This document shows positions 12,207-19,371 of a stretch of 20,917 nucleotides of DNA, in pieces (positions within the stretch are counted from its first letter, which is position 1; every line of letters begins with the position of its first letter). Source of the stretch: a virus; IMG/VR virus record IMGVR_UViG_3300021356_000207, positions 1-20,917 of that record, one strand, 5' to 3'. A program made the position numbers and the translations under genes. The notes beneath the pieces are model-generated. The model was not told the origin of the DNA and ran no database searches. It saw only the letters and a list, made by a program, of their open reading frames with translations.

Positions 12207-12695
12207 TTAAACATTCGCAAAAACGTGAGTGTAGCTGTACTCGGTCACGCGGTAAGAGATGTAGCCGTGACGCAATTCGTTCTTCGCGTACATCTCGAAG
12301 TCAAAATACCGTAGCGCGACGTCGGGCAATTCCATGTTCTCGCTCACGTAGGTGCACGCGAAGTCAGCGAATGAACCGTATTCGCCCTGGTAGTCGTCCA
12401 TGAGGCGCTGCGCTTCACTGAGACTCTCGCCGAGCTGTATCGCTGCTATGCCTGCTTCGTCGTGCTCCTCGATAAACTCAGCCATCTCGCATAGTTCGTC
12501 GATATCGTTATGCTCGTCCACGTAGACCGGGAAGTCGTGGTTATGGATTACGTATTCCTCGGCGTTGGGCACTGGCGAACGCTTCAACATCGTGGCGATG
12601 CTATCGTGCACGTCGTCTGGTGTGGTGACCTCAATCCATTGGCCATGTGTGAGCCCTGCGTGGTGTGCGGCTATGCATGCTGCGTAGATTTTCAT
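12207..12695 (-). CDS. ardA: ArdA antirestriction protein
   Basis: The 162-aa product is an ArdA-family DNA mimic that blocks type I restriction enzymes. Typical parts are KIYAACIAAHHAGLTHGQWIEV at the start, NAEEYVIHNHDFP, EMAEFIEEHDEAG and MDDYQGEYGSFADFACTYVSE, followed by PDVALRYFDFEMYAKNEL. It is strongly acidic, as the family requires to imitate bent DNA. ATG 12695 gives the standard N-terminus and has AGGA nine bases before it; the frame extends 25 residues further but into the preceding gene. ArdA acts early in infection, which suits its place in the leftward block. Confidence 0.9.
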   Translation of the reverse strand: MKIYAACIAAHHAGLTHGQWIEVTTPDDVHDSIATMLKRSPVPNAEEYVIHNHDFPVYVDEHNDIDELCEMAEFIEEHDEAGIAAIQLGESLSEAQRLMDDYQGEYGSFADFACTYVSENMELPDVALRYFDFEMYAKNELRHGYISYRVTEYSYTHVFANV

Positions 12696-12709
12696 GAGTG
12701 TGGTTCCTG

Positions 12710-12958
12710 TTAGTTTTCGACAGTGATAAGCGCGTAGTGACCGATTGGTGCTAGCCCTTCTGTACGCCATCCGTTCTCAATTATCTGGCGTCCGTCATAC
12801 ATTGCTTCGGTCTTAATGCTTATCGCGGTAACGGGTAGCGCGTCGGCATGCCGTGATGCGCCCGTTACCGTGGCAAACATTCGCGACGCTGGCACGTCTT
12901 CGGGCAGAGCTTCAAGTGTGGTCGGTACTATCGAACCGTCATAGTCGAGGTAATACAT
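12710..12958 (-). CDS. Hypothetical protein (82 aa)
   Basis: ATG 12958 follows GGGAG by about ten bases. The product starts YYLDYDGSIVPTTLEALPED and holds RQIIENGWRTEGLAPIGHYALITV. It is mildly acidic; no domain is recognised. It directly precedes ardA (14 bases to that ATG) and follows another small gene by three bases. Confidence 0.6.
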   Translation of the reverse strand: MYYLDYDGSIVPTTLEALPEDVPASRMFATVTGASRHADALPVTAISIKTEAMYDGRQIIENGWRTEGLAPIGHYALITVEN

Positions 12959-12961
12959 GCT

Positions 12962-13174
12962 TTATTTTCTCCCTTTATCCCGAACGCGCTCGGCCTTGCG
13001 CAATGCTTCGCTTACCGTCGCGGCCGTGACAAAAACAACTTGCCACGGCTTCGGGTAAAACCCGCACGTGCCACACTGGCCTTCCGGCCTTACTGCCCAA
13101 CGATTGCCGCTTAATTTGTCAGCCTCATATTTCATCGACCAAGATCCCCCGTTACGTGATGCCTCAACCGTCAT
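12962..13174 (-). CDS. Small CxxC protein (70 aa)
   Basis: ATG 13174 follows AGGA by nine bases. The 70-aa product contains GQCGTCGFYPKPWQVVFVTA with a single CxxC, and a basic C-terminal helix (EALRKAERVRDKGRK). It is not enough for a classic zinc finger. No family is recognised. Confidence 0.6.
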   Translation of the reverse strand: MTVEASRNGGSWSMKYEADKLSGNRWAVRPEGQCGTCGFYPKPWQVVFVTAATVSEALRKAERVRDKGRK

Positions 13175-13210
13175 GGTTTTGATTCCTGTTACTGAGTGAG
13201 TCTGAGAGTC

Positions 13211-13236
13211 TAAGCGCGCTAGTGTCTGCGCGCCTA
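13211..13236. other. GC-rich hairpin in intergenic gap
   Basis: TAAGCGCGC (13211-13219) and GCGCGCCTA (13228-13236) form a nine-base stem with one mismatch and an eight-base loop, 19 bases beyond the stop of the Cys-rich protein gene. The left arm is the same nine bases as at 11584-11592. It could be a terminator without a T-tract or an mRNA processing site. Confidence 0.45.
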
Positions 13237-13255
13237 AACCGATTATTTATATCTG

Positions 13256-14041
13256 CTAAGCAGCACGACTAAACGCTGCAGCACCTGAGCCGTGGACGTA
13301 GATAGCAACGCTCTTGCGCGCTTTGCTAGTCGCACCCTGGCATAGCTGACAGGATGCGCACGTGCTCTTGTTGCCTGCTTCAGCGGATGCCGGACACAAT
13401 ACCTCTGCTTTCTTGTCGAACGTTGCGCCAGTCGGCATGACACGGAATGTGCGCCATCCCTGATTGGTAGCGGTTGCGTGGTCAAGCTCAGTGTCAGCAC
13501 TCGCCATAATCAGCGCTTGCCAGGCATGCGATGCGCTCGAGCGCCATTGGTGTGTGTATCCGGTCCAACCCTTGGCGTGTGCGGTCAGGCTTTGCCAGGC
13601 CGTGAGCGGCGCCGCCATGGGGTCGCCATAACTACCCATGCGCACCACGCGCCCGCGTCCGATATCGGCTATGGCTGCAGAAAAATCAAAGAGGGGTCCG
13701 CGAACGATGGGCGAGTCACTGATATCTGGATAGTTACCACGATGGTAAGCCTTCCAGACACTGAGCGGCGCGTTATGCGTCTGCACGTAGCAGGTACGCG
13801 TCTTCGTCCAGCGTGTGCCGTCATGCTCGCCACGGTGTGGGCAGCTGCCGCAGATGCTTGAGTCTTCGCCAGTTTTAATCGCGATATGTGGCGCGACGTC
13901 TTCGCGAAGTATCCAGGTCTGCAGCATGTCGCCAGTTTTCGCGTTGGCTGAGCTTTTAGCCGTGCCAGTGACGATAACGACGATAGGCGCGCCATCTAGT
14001 GCACTCGGTCCGCGATAGATGATGTATCCGTTGGGTTTCAT
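13256..14041 (-). CDS. DUF7227-like Cys-rich phage protein
   Basis: The 261-aa product matches a phage and mobile-element family of unknown function (DUF7227-like). YIIYRGPSALDGAPIVVIVTG and TGDMLQTWIL are followed by SSICGSCPHRG (C64, C67) with C84, then RMGSYGDPMAAPLTAW, GYTHQWR, GWRTFRVMP, and LCPASAEAGNK...CASCQLC (C216, C228, C231, C234). The two conserved Cys clusters could bind a metal or an iron-sulfur centre, but this is inference. ATG 14041 has GGAGG eight bases before it. It is the second gene from the start of the leftward block, so it is expressed early. Confidence 0.72.
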   Translation of the reverse strand: MKPNGYIIYRGPSALDGAPIVVIVTGTAKSSANAKTGDMLQTWILREDVAPHIAIKTGEDSSICGSCPHRGEHDGTRWTKTRTCYVQTHNAPLSVWKAYHRGNYPDISDSPIVRGPLFDFSAAIADIGRGRVVRMGSYGDPMAAPLTAWQSLTAHAKGWTGYTHQWRSSASHAWQALIMASADTELDHATATNQGWRTFRVMPTGATFDKKAEVLCPASAEAGNKSTCASCQLCQGATSKARKSVAIYVHGSGAAAFSRAA

Positions 14042-14044
14042 CGC

Positions 14045-14383
14045 TTAAACCTCCAATGCTGCTGCGTGGTCGACTAGGTCGTAAACCGCGTCACATGCGC
14101 GAATTCGTGCAGCCTCATCATCTAAGCGCGTGGCTTGTTCAATGCTCGCAACGAGTGAGGTTAGCGCGCCGCCAGGCTCTACAGCGCGGTCGGCTATCAG
14201 CATGTGTGCCGTGTGGAAGATTGAGCCCCATGCTTTTTGCGCGGCTAGCGTGCGCTCTTGTCGTCCCGTGAGGGCGATGTTCGACAGGAACGCGAGAAAT
14301 TCGGCAATCTCGCCTAGCGGGTTAGGTTCGCCAGATGCTGCGCGGTCGCAGATGAATTGTGCGATGTGTGTGTGCGTGGTCAT
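14045..14383 (-). CDS. Hypothetical protein, first gene of leftward block (112 aa)
   Basis: ATG 14383 is chosen because the longer GTG start at 14425 lies in the operator. The product is helical: IAQFICDRAASGEPNPLGEI, FLAFLSNIALTGRQERTLAAQ, then an acidic DDEAARIRACDAVYDLV. No domain is recognised. It is the gene next to the divergent control region and so should be under direct operator control. It ends three bases before the DUF7227-like start. Confidence 0.6.
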   Translation of the reverse strand: MTTHTHIAQFICDRAASGEPNPLGEIAEFLAFLSNIALTGRQERTLAAQKAWGSIFHTAHMLIADRAVEPGGALTSLVASIEQATRLDDEAARIRACDAVYDLVDHAAALEV

Positions 14384-14418
14384 GGTTGTGTGCCTGCTTG
14401 GCTGTGAATGTGAGTCTA

Positions 14419-14434
14419 TTGTCACCTATGACAA
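14419..14434. promoter_or_regulatory. Palindromic operator, class 1
   Basis: TTGTCACCTATGACAA keeps the exact TTGTC-N6-GACAA frame and lies 35 bp upstream of the leftward ATG 14383. It is 49 bp from the next palindrome at 14484. No convincing -10 sits directly next to it on the minus strand. Confidence 0.7.
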
Positions 14435-14455
14435 CGACCACGACCAGAACCAATA

Positions 14456-14484
14456 TTGTTTGGCTGCTAAACATTATTTGTATT
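14456..14484 (+). promoter_or_regulatory. Rightward promoter for 14543-15285
   Basis: TTGTTT (14456-14461) and TGTATT (14479-14484) are separated by 17 bases, each 4/6 to consensus. The operator at 14484 begins at the last base of the -10, as at the leftward promoter at 2018. It would drive the two genes to the right. Confidence 0.45.
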
Positions 14485-14499
14485 TGTCACATGTGACAA
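14484..14499. promoter_or_regulatory. Palindromic operator, class 1 (perfect)
   Basis: TTGTCACATGTGACAA is a fully symmetric 16-mer. It lies just after the proposed rightward -10 and 43 bp before ATG 14543. Together with 14419 it places two repressor sites in the divergent gap, a usual layout for an early-gene switch. Confidence 0.8.
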
Positions 14500-14542
14500 G
14501 CAAGGAGATAATAGCTCCACATTCACAAAGCGGAGCACGCAA

Positions 14543-14812
14543 ATGAAAAGCAACCTAACTGACGCGCTATGTACTCGGGCAATAGCTCTAGACAACCTTA
14601 ACGAGGCACGCCTAGCAGCTGCAGAGTTACGCGAGAAACTGGGAGGTGATGAACTACAGCGCGTGGGTTTCCGATGCGACGCGGTTTATTGGTCCGAGAC
14701 TATGAGGCACGCGGCGCTTGGCGCAATACATGAGCTACTCCAAAGGTACTGCGATGAATACAGTGCAGCTTGTGACCGAGTCGTCGAGCTAAAAGCGAGC
14801 AGCAAGCCATGA
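14543..14812 (+). CDS. Hypothetical helical protein (89 aa)
   Basis: ATG 14543 follows CGGAG by seven bases. The 89-aa product is largely helical and charged: LDNLNEARLAAAELREKLGG, then LGAIHELLQRYCDEYSAACDRVVELKAS. No domain is recognised and no HTH is visible, so it is not an obvious repressor. It is coupled to the next gene by ATGA. It is first in the rightward direction from the operator region. Confidence 0.65.
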   Translation: MKSNLTDALCTRAIALDNLNEARLAAAELREKLGGDELQRVGFRCDAVYWSETMRHAALGAIHELLQRYCDEYSAACDRVVELKASSKP

Positions 14813-15285
14813 GAGTCCGAGTCTATTACAACCTGAGCCGTTCGGTGTGGTCCATCAAAGCGATGGAAGGCGAACACAAAGGGCGTGTTATCGGCTACGC
14901 CAACAGCGCGCTGTTACGCAATGCGCACACGGTTGTCAGCGAAGCCAGTCGCCAGCGTGTGCTGCGCGAGCAAAGGAAAAACGTTCACGCGTACATAGAT
15001 GGGGAGCTAGCGGTTACGTGCGGGTACCGTGAGCGCCTAATGACTCCGAGCGAGTCGAATGCTCTTTACCATCATCAATCTGGTATGAGTTATTTTTTTG
15101 GCTATGAATACGTCTCCTACAACCCGTACCGGGTCAGCCATTTTGTATGGGAAGACACTGGCGAGAGTACCAAAGGGGAGCGGCTGCCCGAGGTATATTT
15201 GAGGCATGACCGCAAGGTGCAGGCAGTACCGAGTGATGCTCCTACCTGGAAGCAGGAACACGGGGCGAAGTGGGAGCACTCGTAA
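14809..15285 (+). CDS. Hypothetical phage protein (158 aa)
   Basis: The ATG overlaps the preceding stop (ATGA). The product opens RVRVYYNLSRSVWSIKAMEGEHKGRVIGYA, then VVSEASRQRVLREQRKNVHAYIDGEL, a pattern (N-L...W-S-I, R-V-I-G, R-V-L-R-E-x-R-K-N-V-H-A) that I recall from phage hypothetical proteins. Its function is unknown. The C-terminus is aromatic and polar (MSYFFGYEYVSYNPYRVSHF). The AT- and G-rich non-coding stretch follows. Confidence 0.68.
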   Translation: MRVRVYYNLSRSVWSIKAMEGEHKGRVIGYANSALLRNAHTVVSEASRQRVLREQRKNVHAYIDGELAVTCGYRERLMTPSESNALYHHQSGMSYFFGYEYVSYNPYRVSHFVWEDTGESTKGERLPEVYLRHDRKVQAVPSDAPTWKQEHGAKWEHS

Positions 15286-15310
15286 GTTATTGATTTATAA
15301 GGGAGATACC

Positions 15311-15378
15311 CCCCCTCTCCTACTATATATAATATATATTAATTATTTATGTATATAAGGTATATATAGGAAAGGGGG
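15311..15378. repeat. Long inverted repeat with AT-rich core
   Basis: CCCCCTCTCCTA (15311-15322) and TAGGAAAGGGGG (15367-15378) are inverted repeats with one mismatch in 12. With one bulged base a further six or seven AT pairs extend the stem. Between them lies a 44-base stretch of nearly pure A/T (15323-15366). It could extrude as a cruciform or fold in RNA. It lies between the last early rightward gene and the terminase genes. Confidence 0.75.
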
Positions 15379-15430
15379 CGTATATAGGGCACATAGGTAT
15401 AGAGGGCGTAGGGGTAATAGGAAAAGGGGG
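15374..15430 (+). other. G-tract array
   Basis: Five runs of three or more G occur in 57 bases (15374, 15387, 15404, 15411, 15426) with loops of 8, 14, 4 and 11 bases. A G-quadruplex on this strand is possible though the loops are long. GGGCGTA occurs twice. No gene is seen here, and the array runs directly on from the right arm of the inverted repeat. Confidence 0.5.
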
Positions 15431-15485
15431 AATAGTAGGCACAGTGGGAGCAGTGAGCGGCATTCTTTACGCGTGTGTCAAACAC

Positions 15486-15514
15486 TTGCATGGTTTTGAA
15501 TATGCGAATAGAAT
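15486..15514 (+). promoter_or_regulatory. Promoter of the head-gene operon
   Basis: TTGCAT (15486-15491), 17 bases, then TAGAAT (15509-15514): 4/6 and 5/6 matches with ideal spacing, 37 bases upstream of the terS ATG. No class 1 palindrome overlaps it, so this transcript may be timed differently from the early genes. Confidence 0.5.
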
Positions 15515-15551
15515 CGCGAGCGTTCACACTGAAAAATTACAGCGGTTTTGT

Positions 15552-15824
15552 ATGGCGGGCGGCGGACCGAGAGCAGGCGCGGGAAGACCGAAAGGCGTAC
15601 CGAATAAAGTCACGCGCACAATCAAGCAGGCCGTGCTCGAATCATTCGAGGCCGTAGGCGCTGCCGAGTATCTCAAGCAGGTTGCGCACGACGACCCTAG
15701 AACGTACCTTCAAGTTGTGGCGAAAATCATTCCAGCTGAGCTGCACGCCAAACACTCCGGTGACGTATCGCTGACAGTTGTCTCTGGCATTGACTCGCCA
15801 CCAGGCAGCAAGCATGACGACTGA
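15552..15824 (+). CDS. terS: Small terminase subunit
   Basis: The 90-aa product begins AGGGPRAGAGRPKGVPNKVT, the basic Gly/Arg-rich start shared by many small terminase proteins, followed by helices (IKQAVLESFEAVGAAEYLKQ, then DDPRTYLQVVAKIIPAEL). It would recognise the phage DNA for packaging. ATG 15552 is chosen over the longer frame from 15444, whose first part has no family likeness. There is only a weak ribosome-binding stretch. The stop overlaps the large terminase start by 11 bases. Confidence 0.85.
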   Translation: MAGGGPRAGAGRPKGVPNKVTRTIKQAVLESFEAVGAAEYLKQVAHDDPRTYLQVVAKIIPAELHAKHSGDVSLTVVSGIDSPPGSKHDD

Positions 15825-17124
15825 GCAGCGTGTCGAGACGGGATATCGTCCCCGAGCCATCCAGCGCGCAATTCACGAGGAAATGGCACGCAAACGCTTC
15901 TCGATTGTTGTAGCGCATAGACGTTTCGGCAAAACCGTGCTGGCCGTGAACACGCTTATTGACGCAGCACTGCGGGCGGGACGCGATGCCAAGTTTGCCT
16001 ACGTCGCGCCTTACTTCCGCCAAGCTAAGGACGTGGCATGGGATATCCTTCAGAAATATACCGAGAGCGTACCAGGCTGCACGACGAACCAAGCCGAGTT
16101 GTCGGTAACGCTGCCCCACGGCGCTCGTGTGAAGCTCTACGGCGCGGACAATCCTGACAGCTTGCGCGGTATCGGCTTAAATGGCCTTGTAATCGACGAA
16201 CTGGCGGATATCCGGCCTAACACATGGGGAGAGGTGTTGCGGCCAACACTGGCGAGTGACCGAGGCTTTTGCCTCATGATAGGAACGCCAAAGGGCGTTA
16301 ACCTGTTCTCGGAGCTTTTCTACGCCGCGCTAGACGACGACGCATGGTTTGCCGGGCACTACCCTGCGAGCAAAACAGGCATCCTGGCGGACGATGAACT
16401 GGCGATGATTCGCGCAACGTCTACCGAGTCCCAGTACGCGCAAGAAATGGAGTGCGATTTTAACGCGGCAGTCGACAATGCGCTGATACCGCTCGATGCT
16501 GTACTAGCTGCTGCCGGGAAGCATTTGCCCGATGCTGACTATGCTGGCGCTGCCAAGGTTATCGGAGTCGACGTTGCTCGGTTTGGCGATGACCGGAGCG
16601 TGATATTCAAGCGCCAGGGGCTCTACGCTCATGAGCCTATCGTCTACAACGATATCGACAACATGGAGCTTGCCGGGCGCGTGGCGAACCAAATAGCCGA
16701 ATTTCAACCGGATGCCGTGTTCGTAGATGGTGGGCGCGGCGAAGGTGTTATTGACCGATTGCGAATGCTCGGCCACAACGTTATCGAGGTTGCGTTTGGT
16801 GGCAAGGCGTCAAACCCACACTACTACAATAAACGCTCAGAGATGTGGGGCGAGCTCGCGGAATGGCTGCGTAGTGGTGGCGTATTACCTGACCATGGCG
16901 CGCTAAAGACTGACCTATGCGTGCCCACCTACGACATGAAAACGGGCAAGTTTAGGCTCGAATCGAAAGACGATATCAAGAAGCGTGGCATGAAGTCTCC
17001 CGACGTTGGCGATGCACTCGCGTTGACGTTCGCGGAGTCCGTCATGCCGAAAGGTATCAGGAATCTATCTAACTATCGCGGTCGTGTGACGCACGACTGG
17101 GACCCATTTGCCGAGGCAGTTTGA
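15814..17124 (+). CDS. terL: Large terminase subunit (ATPase-nuclease)
   Basis: This 436-aa motor packages DNA into the prohead and cuts it. Walker A AHRRFGKT (34-41), Walker B LVIDE (125-129) and the GTP coupling motif (157-159) mark the ATPase. The RNase H-like nuclease has acidic residues at D253 (GVDVARFGDD), D305 (VFVDGGRGEGVIDRL) and near D397/D400 (SPDVGDALALTF). Length and motif order are complete. ATG 15814 follows AGG at eight bases and overlaps the terS stop. An earlier in-frame ATG at 15778 would add 12 residues. Confidence 0.95.
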   Translation: MTTEQRVETGYRPRAIQRAIHEEMARKRFSIVVAHRRFGKTVLAVNTLIDAALRAGRDAKFAYVAPYFRQAKDVAWDILQKYTESVPGCTTNQAELSVTLPHGARVKLYGADNPDSLRGIGLNGLVIDELADIRPNTWGEVLRPTLASDRGFCLMIGTPKGVNLFSELFYAALDDDAWFAGHYPASKTGILADDELAMIRATSTESQYAQEMECDFNAAVDNALIPLDAVLAAAGKHLPDADYAGAAKVIGVDVARFGDDRSVIFKRQGLYAHEPIVYNDIDNMELAGRVANQIAEFQPDAVFVDGGRGEGVIDRLRMLGHNVIEVAFGGKASNPHYYNKRSEMWGELAEWLRSGGVLPDHGALKTDLCVPTYDMKTGKFRLESKDDIKKRGMKSPDVGDALALTFAESVMPKGIRNLSNYRGRVTHDWDPFAEAV

Positions 17125-17125
17125 T

Positions 17126-17380
17126 ATGTGCGTTGGACCATTAGCAGCACCGAAAAAAGCAGCACCGCCACCATTGCCGCCACCACCCCAAGCAATGACC
17201 GAGGCAAAGGCACCCAAAGAGCCGAAGCCTAAGGACGTAGAGCGGAGACGACGCGAAGAGCGCAGACGCATAACATCACTACGCGGTGACCGCTCGACCA
17301 TGCTCACGGGCAGTCAAGGCGTACTAACCCCGGCCAGCATCGGCGGCGCTACGTTGCTCGGCGGCGGGATGCCTAGCTAG
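17126..17380 (+). CDS. Small Pro/Arg-rich head-operon protein (84 aa)
   Basis: The ATG lies one base after the terL stop region. The product opens CVGPLAAPKKAAPPP, has a Pro/Lys-rich middle, an Arg/Glu helix (DVERRRREERRR) and ends in RGDRSTMLTGSQGVLTPA with GGATLLGGGMPS. The G-R-x-S-T-x-L-T...L-L-G ending is typical of small proteins placed between terminase and portal in BPP-1-like phages. It is probably a virion or head-assembly factor; exact role unknown. Confidence 0.75.
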   Translation: MCVGPLAAPKKAAPPPLPPPPQAMTEAKAPKEPKPKDVERRRREERRRITSLRGDRSTMLTGSQGVLTPASIGGATLLGGGMPS

Positions 17381-19075
17381 ATGAAAGAAACCAAAAGGCC
17401 GCACATACACCTACACCGCCGCATCACTGACATGCGTGCGGAGCGGTCTTCATGGGTACCGCACTGGCGAGAGCTGACCGCGAATTTCAGTCCGAGACGC
17501 GGGAAGTTTACCGAGTCTGACCGCAACAAAGGCCAGAAACGAAACATATTGCCCAACAATACGCCATTGTTCGCTAAGCGCGTGCTGGTATCCGGGCTCA
17601 TGACTGGCGTGAGTTCACCCGCTCGCCCGTGGTTCAAGCTGAGCCTGTCGAATCGCGACCTAGAGCAATTCGGTCCCGTGCGCGAATGGTTGGATATGGT
17701 CGAAGAGATGCAATACCGCGTGTTTGCGGCGTCGAATCTGTACCGCGCACTGCCCGACGTGTACGACGAACTCAGCACGGTAGGCACGGCAGCGATGCTG
17801 CAAGAGTCTGACTACAACGACGTAACGCGGTTCACGACGTACACAGCTGGCGAGTTCATGCTGGACACAAACGGTGCTGACCGCGTGGACACGTTCGGTC
17901 GAGAGTACGACGCGACGGTCTGGCAGCTAATCAGCGAGTTCGGCGTAGACAACGTATCGCGCCGGGTGCGTGACCTGTACGAGCGCGGGGACTACACGTC
18001 CACGTTTCGCGTTCACCACGTCATAGAGCCCACGAACACATGCGAACTTGAAGGCGTGAAGCTGCCTGACGACGCGGCGTGGCGTTCGATTTACTACGAA
18101 CTGGGCGCACACAAAGACGAATCCGAAGACCAGCTGTTGCGGGTGCGTGGATACCGCCGTTTCCCGATATTCGCGCCACGATGGGCTGCGCGGTCTGGCG
18201 ACGTGTACGGATATGCCCCGGCGATGGATGCGCTAGGCGATGCGAAGTCGCTACAGATACAGGAAAAAGAGAAGGCGAAGGCGGTTGCCAAGCAAAACAA
18301 CCCGCCGATGAAGGCTCCGAAGTCACTCGAAAACGTCCCGGTATCGCTGCTCCCTGGCGCGGTGAATTTCACCGAAGACCCGAACAACGTGTTCTCGTCG
18401 CTGTATCAGGTGCAGGCACGTCCTGACCTGTTGGCGGTAGATATCGAGCGCACTGAGATGCGGATTAACCGCGCACTGTACGCAGACCTGTTCTTGATGA
18501 TATCGCGCCAGGACGACGTACGAACGGCGACAGAGATTGCGGCACGCCAGGAAGAGAAGCTATTGCAGCTCGGGCCCGTATTGGAGGGCCTGCACGACGA
18601 ATTGCTTGAGCCGCTGGTCGAAAACACGTTCGAGATGCTGATGGAACTCTCCGAGCCTGGCTGGTCTGGTATGGGTCCGGCGTTACTGCCGCCACCGCCC
18701 GAGGAGCTGCAGGAAGAGAACATCGAAGTTGAGTTCGTATCGGTATTGGCGAACGCGCAACGCATGGTCGACACCGGAGCGATGGAACGCTGGATTGGCT
18801 TTGTCGGAAATATGGCGGCGATGAAGCCCGAGGTACTCGATAAGGTCGACGTAGACGAGGCCGCAGACGAGATGGCCGAGAAGCTGGGCGTGCCCCCTCG
18901 CGTAGTAAACAACAACGAGGATGTAGCAGCTGTGCGTGAAGGCCGAGCACAGATGCAGCAGATGCAGCAGATGTCTGGTTTGGCGCAGCAGGCGGTAGAC
19001 GCGGCGAAAACGCTGGGTGACACGCCGACCACGGGCGGAAACGTGCTGAATGACGTGCTTGGGGTGGGTCAGTGA
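17381..19075 (+). CDS. Portal (head-to-tail connector) protein
   Basis: The 564-aa product matches the podovirus head-to-tail connector family. RRITDMRAERSSWVPHWREL, then NNTPLFAKRVLVSGLMTGVSSPARPWFKL, YDELSTVGTAAML, GYAPAMDALGDAKSLQIQEK and ALYADLFLM followed by an EIAARQEE helix are characteristic. It forms the dodecameric ring through which DNA enters and leaves. The C-terminus is acidic, then Gln/Met-rich (QMQQMQQM) and Gly-rich. The ATG directly follows the previous stop (TAGATG). The order terL-small protein-portal is as in related phages. Confidence 0.93.
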   Translation: MKETKRPHIHLHRRITDMRAERSSWVPHWRELTANFSPRRGKFTESDRNKGQKRNILPNNTPLFAKRVLVSGLMTGVSSPARPWFKLSLSNRDLEQFGPVREWLDMVEEMQYRVFAASNLYRALPDVYDELSTVGTAAMLQESDYNDVTRFTTYTAGEFMLDTNGADRVDTFGREYDATVWQLISEFGVDNVSRRVRDLYERGDYTSTFRVHHVIEPTNTCELEGVKLPDDAAWRSIYYELGAHKDESEDQLLRVRGYRRFPIFAPRWAARSGDVYGYAPAMDALGDAKSLQIQEKEKAKAVAKQNNPPMKAPKSLENVPVSLLPGAVNFTEDPNNVFSSLYQVQARPDLLAVDIERTEMRINRALYADLFLMISRQDDVRTATEIAARQEEKLLQLGPVLEGLHDELLEPLVENTFEMLMELSEPGWSGMGPALLPPPPEELQEENIEVEFVSVLANAQRMVDTGAMERWIGFVGNMAAMKPEVLDKVDVDEAADEMAEKLGVPPRVVNNNEDVAAVREGRAQMQQMQQMSGLAQQAVDAAKTLGDTPTTGGNVLNDVLGVGQ

Positions 19076-19371
19076 TAGACCACGACGACGAAAAGCAGGT
19101 AGGTCGCGCTCAGTCGAAGCACCGAAAGCGGCGCCAGGTTGAGTTAGACGACCTGAAACAGGTGTTAAACACGCCATCGGGGCGTCGATTTATCACGCGG
19201 CTGCTTGACCAGACGGGATTGTTGGCGTCTGACATGTTCACGGGGAACAGCACGACGTTTTACAACCTGGGCAAGCGGGACGTAGGGCTCTGGGTATACA
19301 ACGAAATGATGAAGGCAAAGCCTGAGTCGATGATTGAAATCATGAACGACAGGCTGACGGAGAAACAATGA
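19072..19371 (+). CDS. Bbp19-like head protein
   Basis: The GTG overlaps the portal stop (GTGA). The 99-aa product has a basic N-terminus and then DLKQVLNTPSGRRFITRLLDQTGLL, TTFYNLGKRDVGLWVYNEM and ESMIEIMNDRL, the pattern of the Bbp19-type proteins encoded between portal and scaffold in BPP-1-like phages. A structural or assembly role is presumed. It overlaps the scaffold start by four bases. Confidence 0.8.
   Translation: MIDHDDEKQVGRAQSKHRKRRQVELDDLKQVLNTPSGRRFITRLLDQTGLLASDMFTGNSTTFYNLGKRDVGLWVYNEMMKAKPESMIEIMNDRLTEKQ

Noticed and set aside
15339-15527. 62-aa Tyr-rich leftward frame in the terminase-upstream gap
   Set aside because: It arises from the AT- and G-rich repeats; low complexity and no ribosome-binding site.
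18406-19032. 208-aa Ser-rich leftward frame opposite the portal gene
   Set aside because: Antisense shadow of a clear portal gene; composition is biased and no motif is present.
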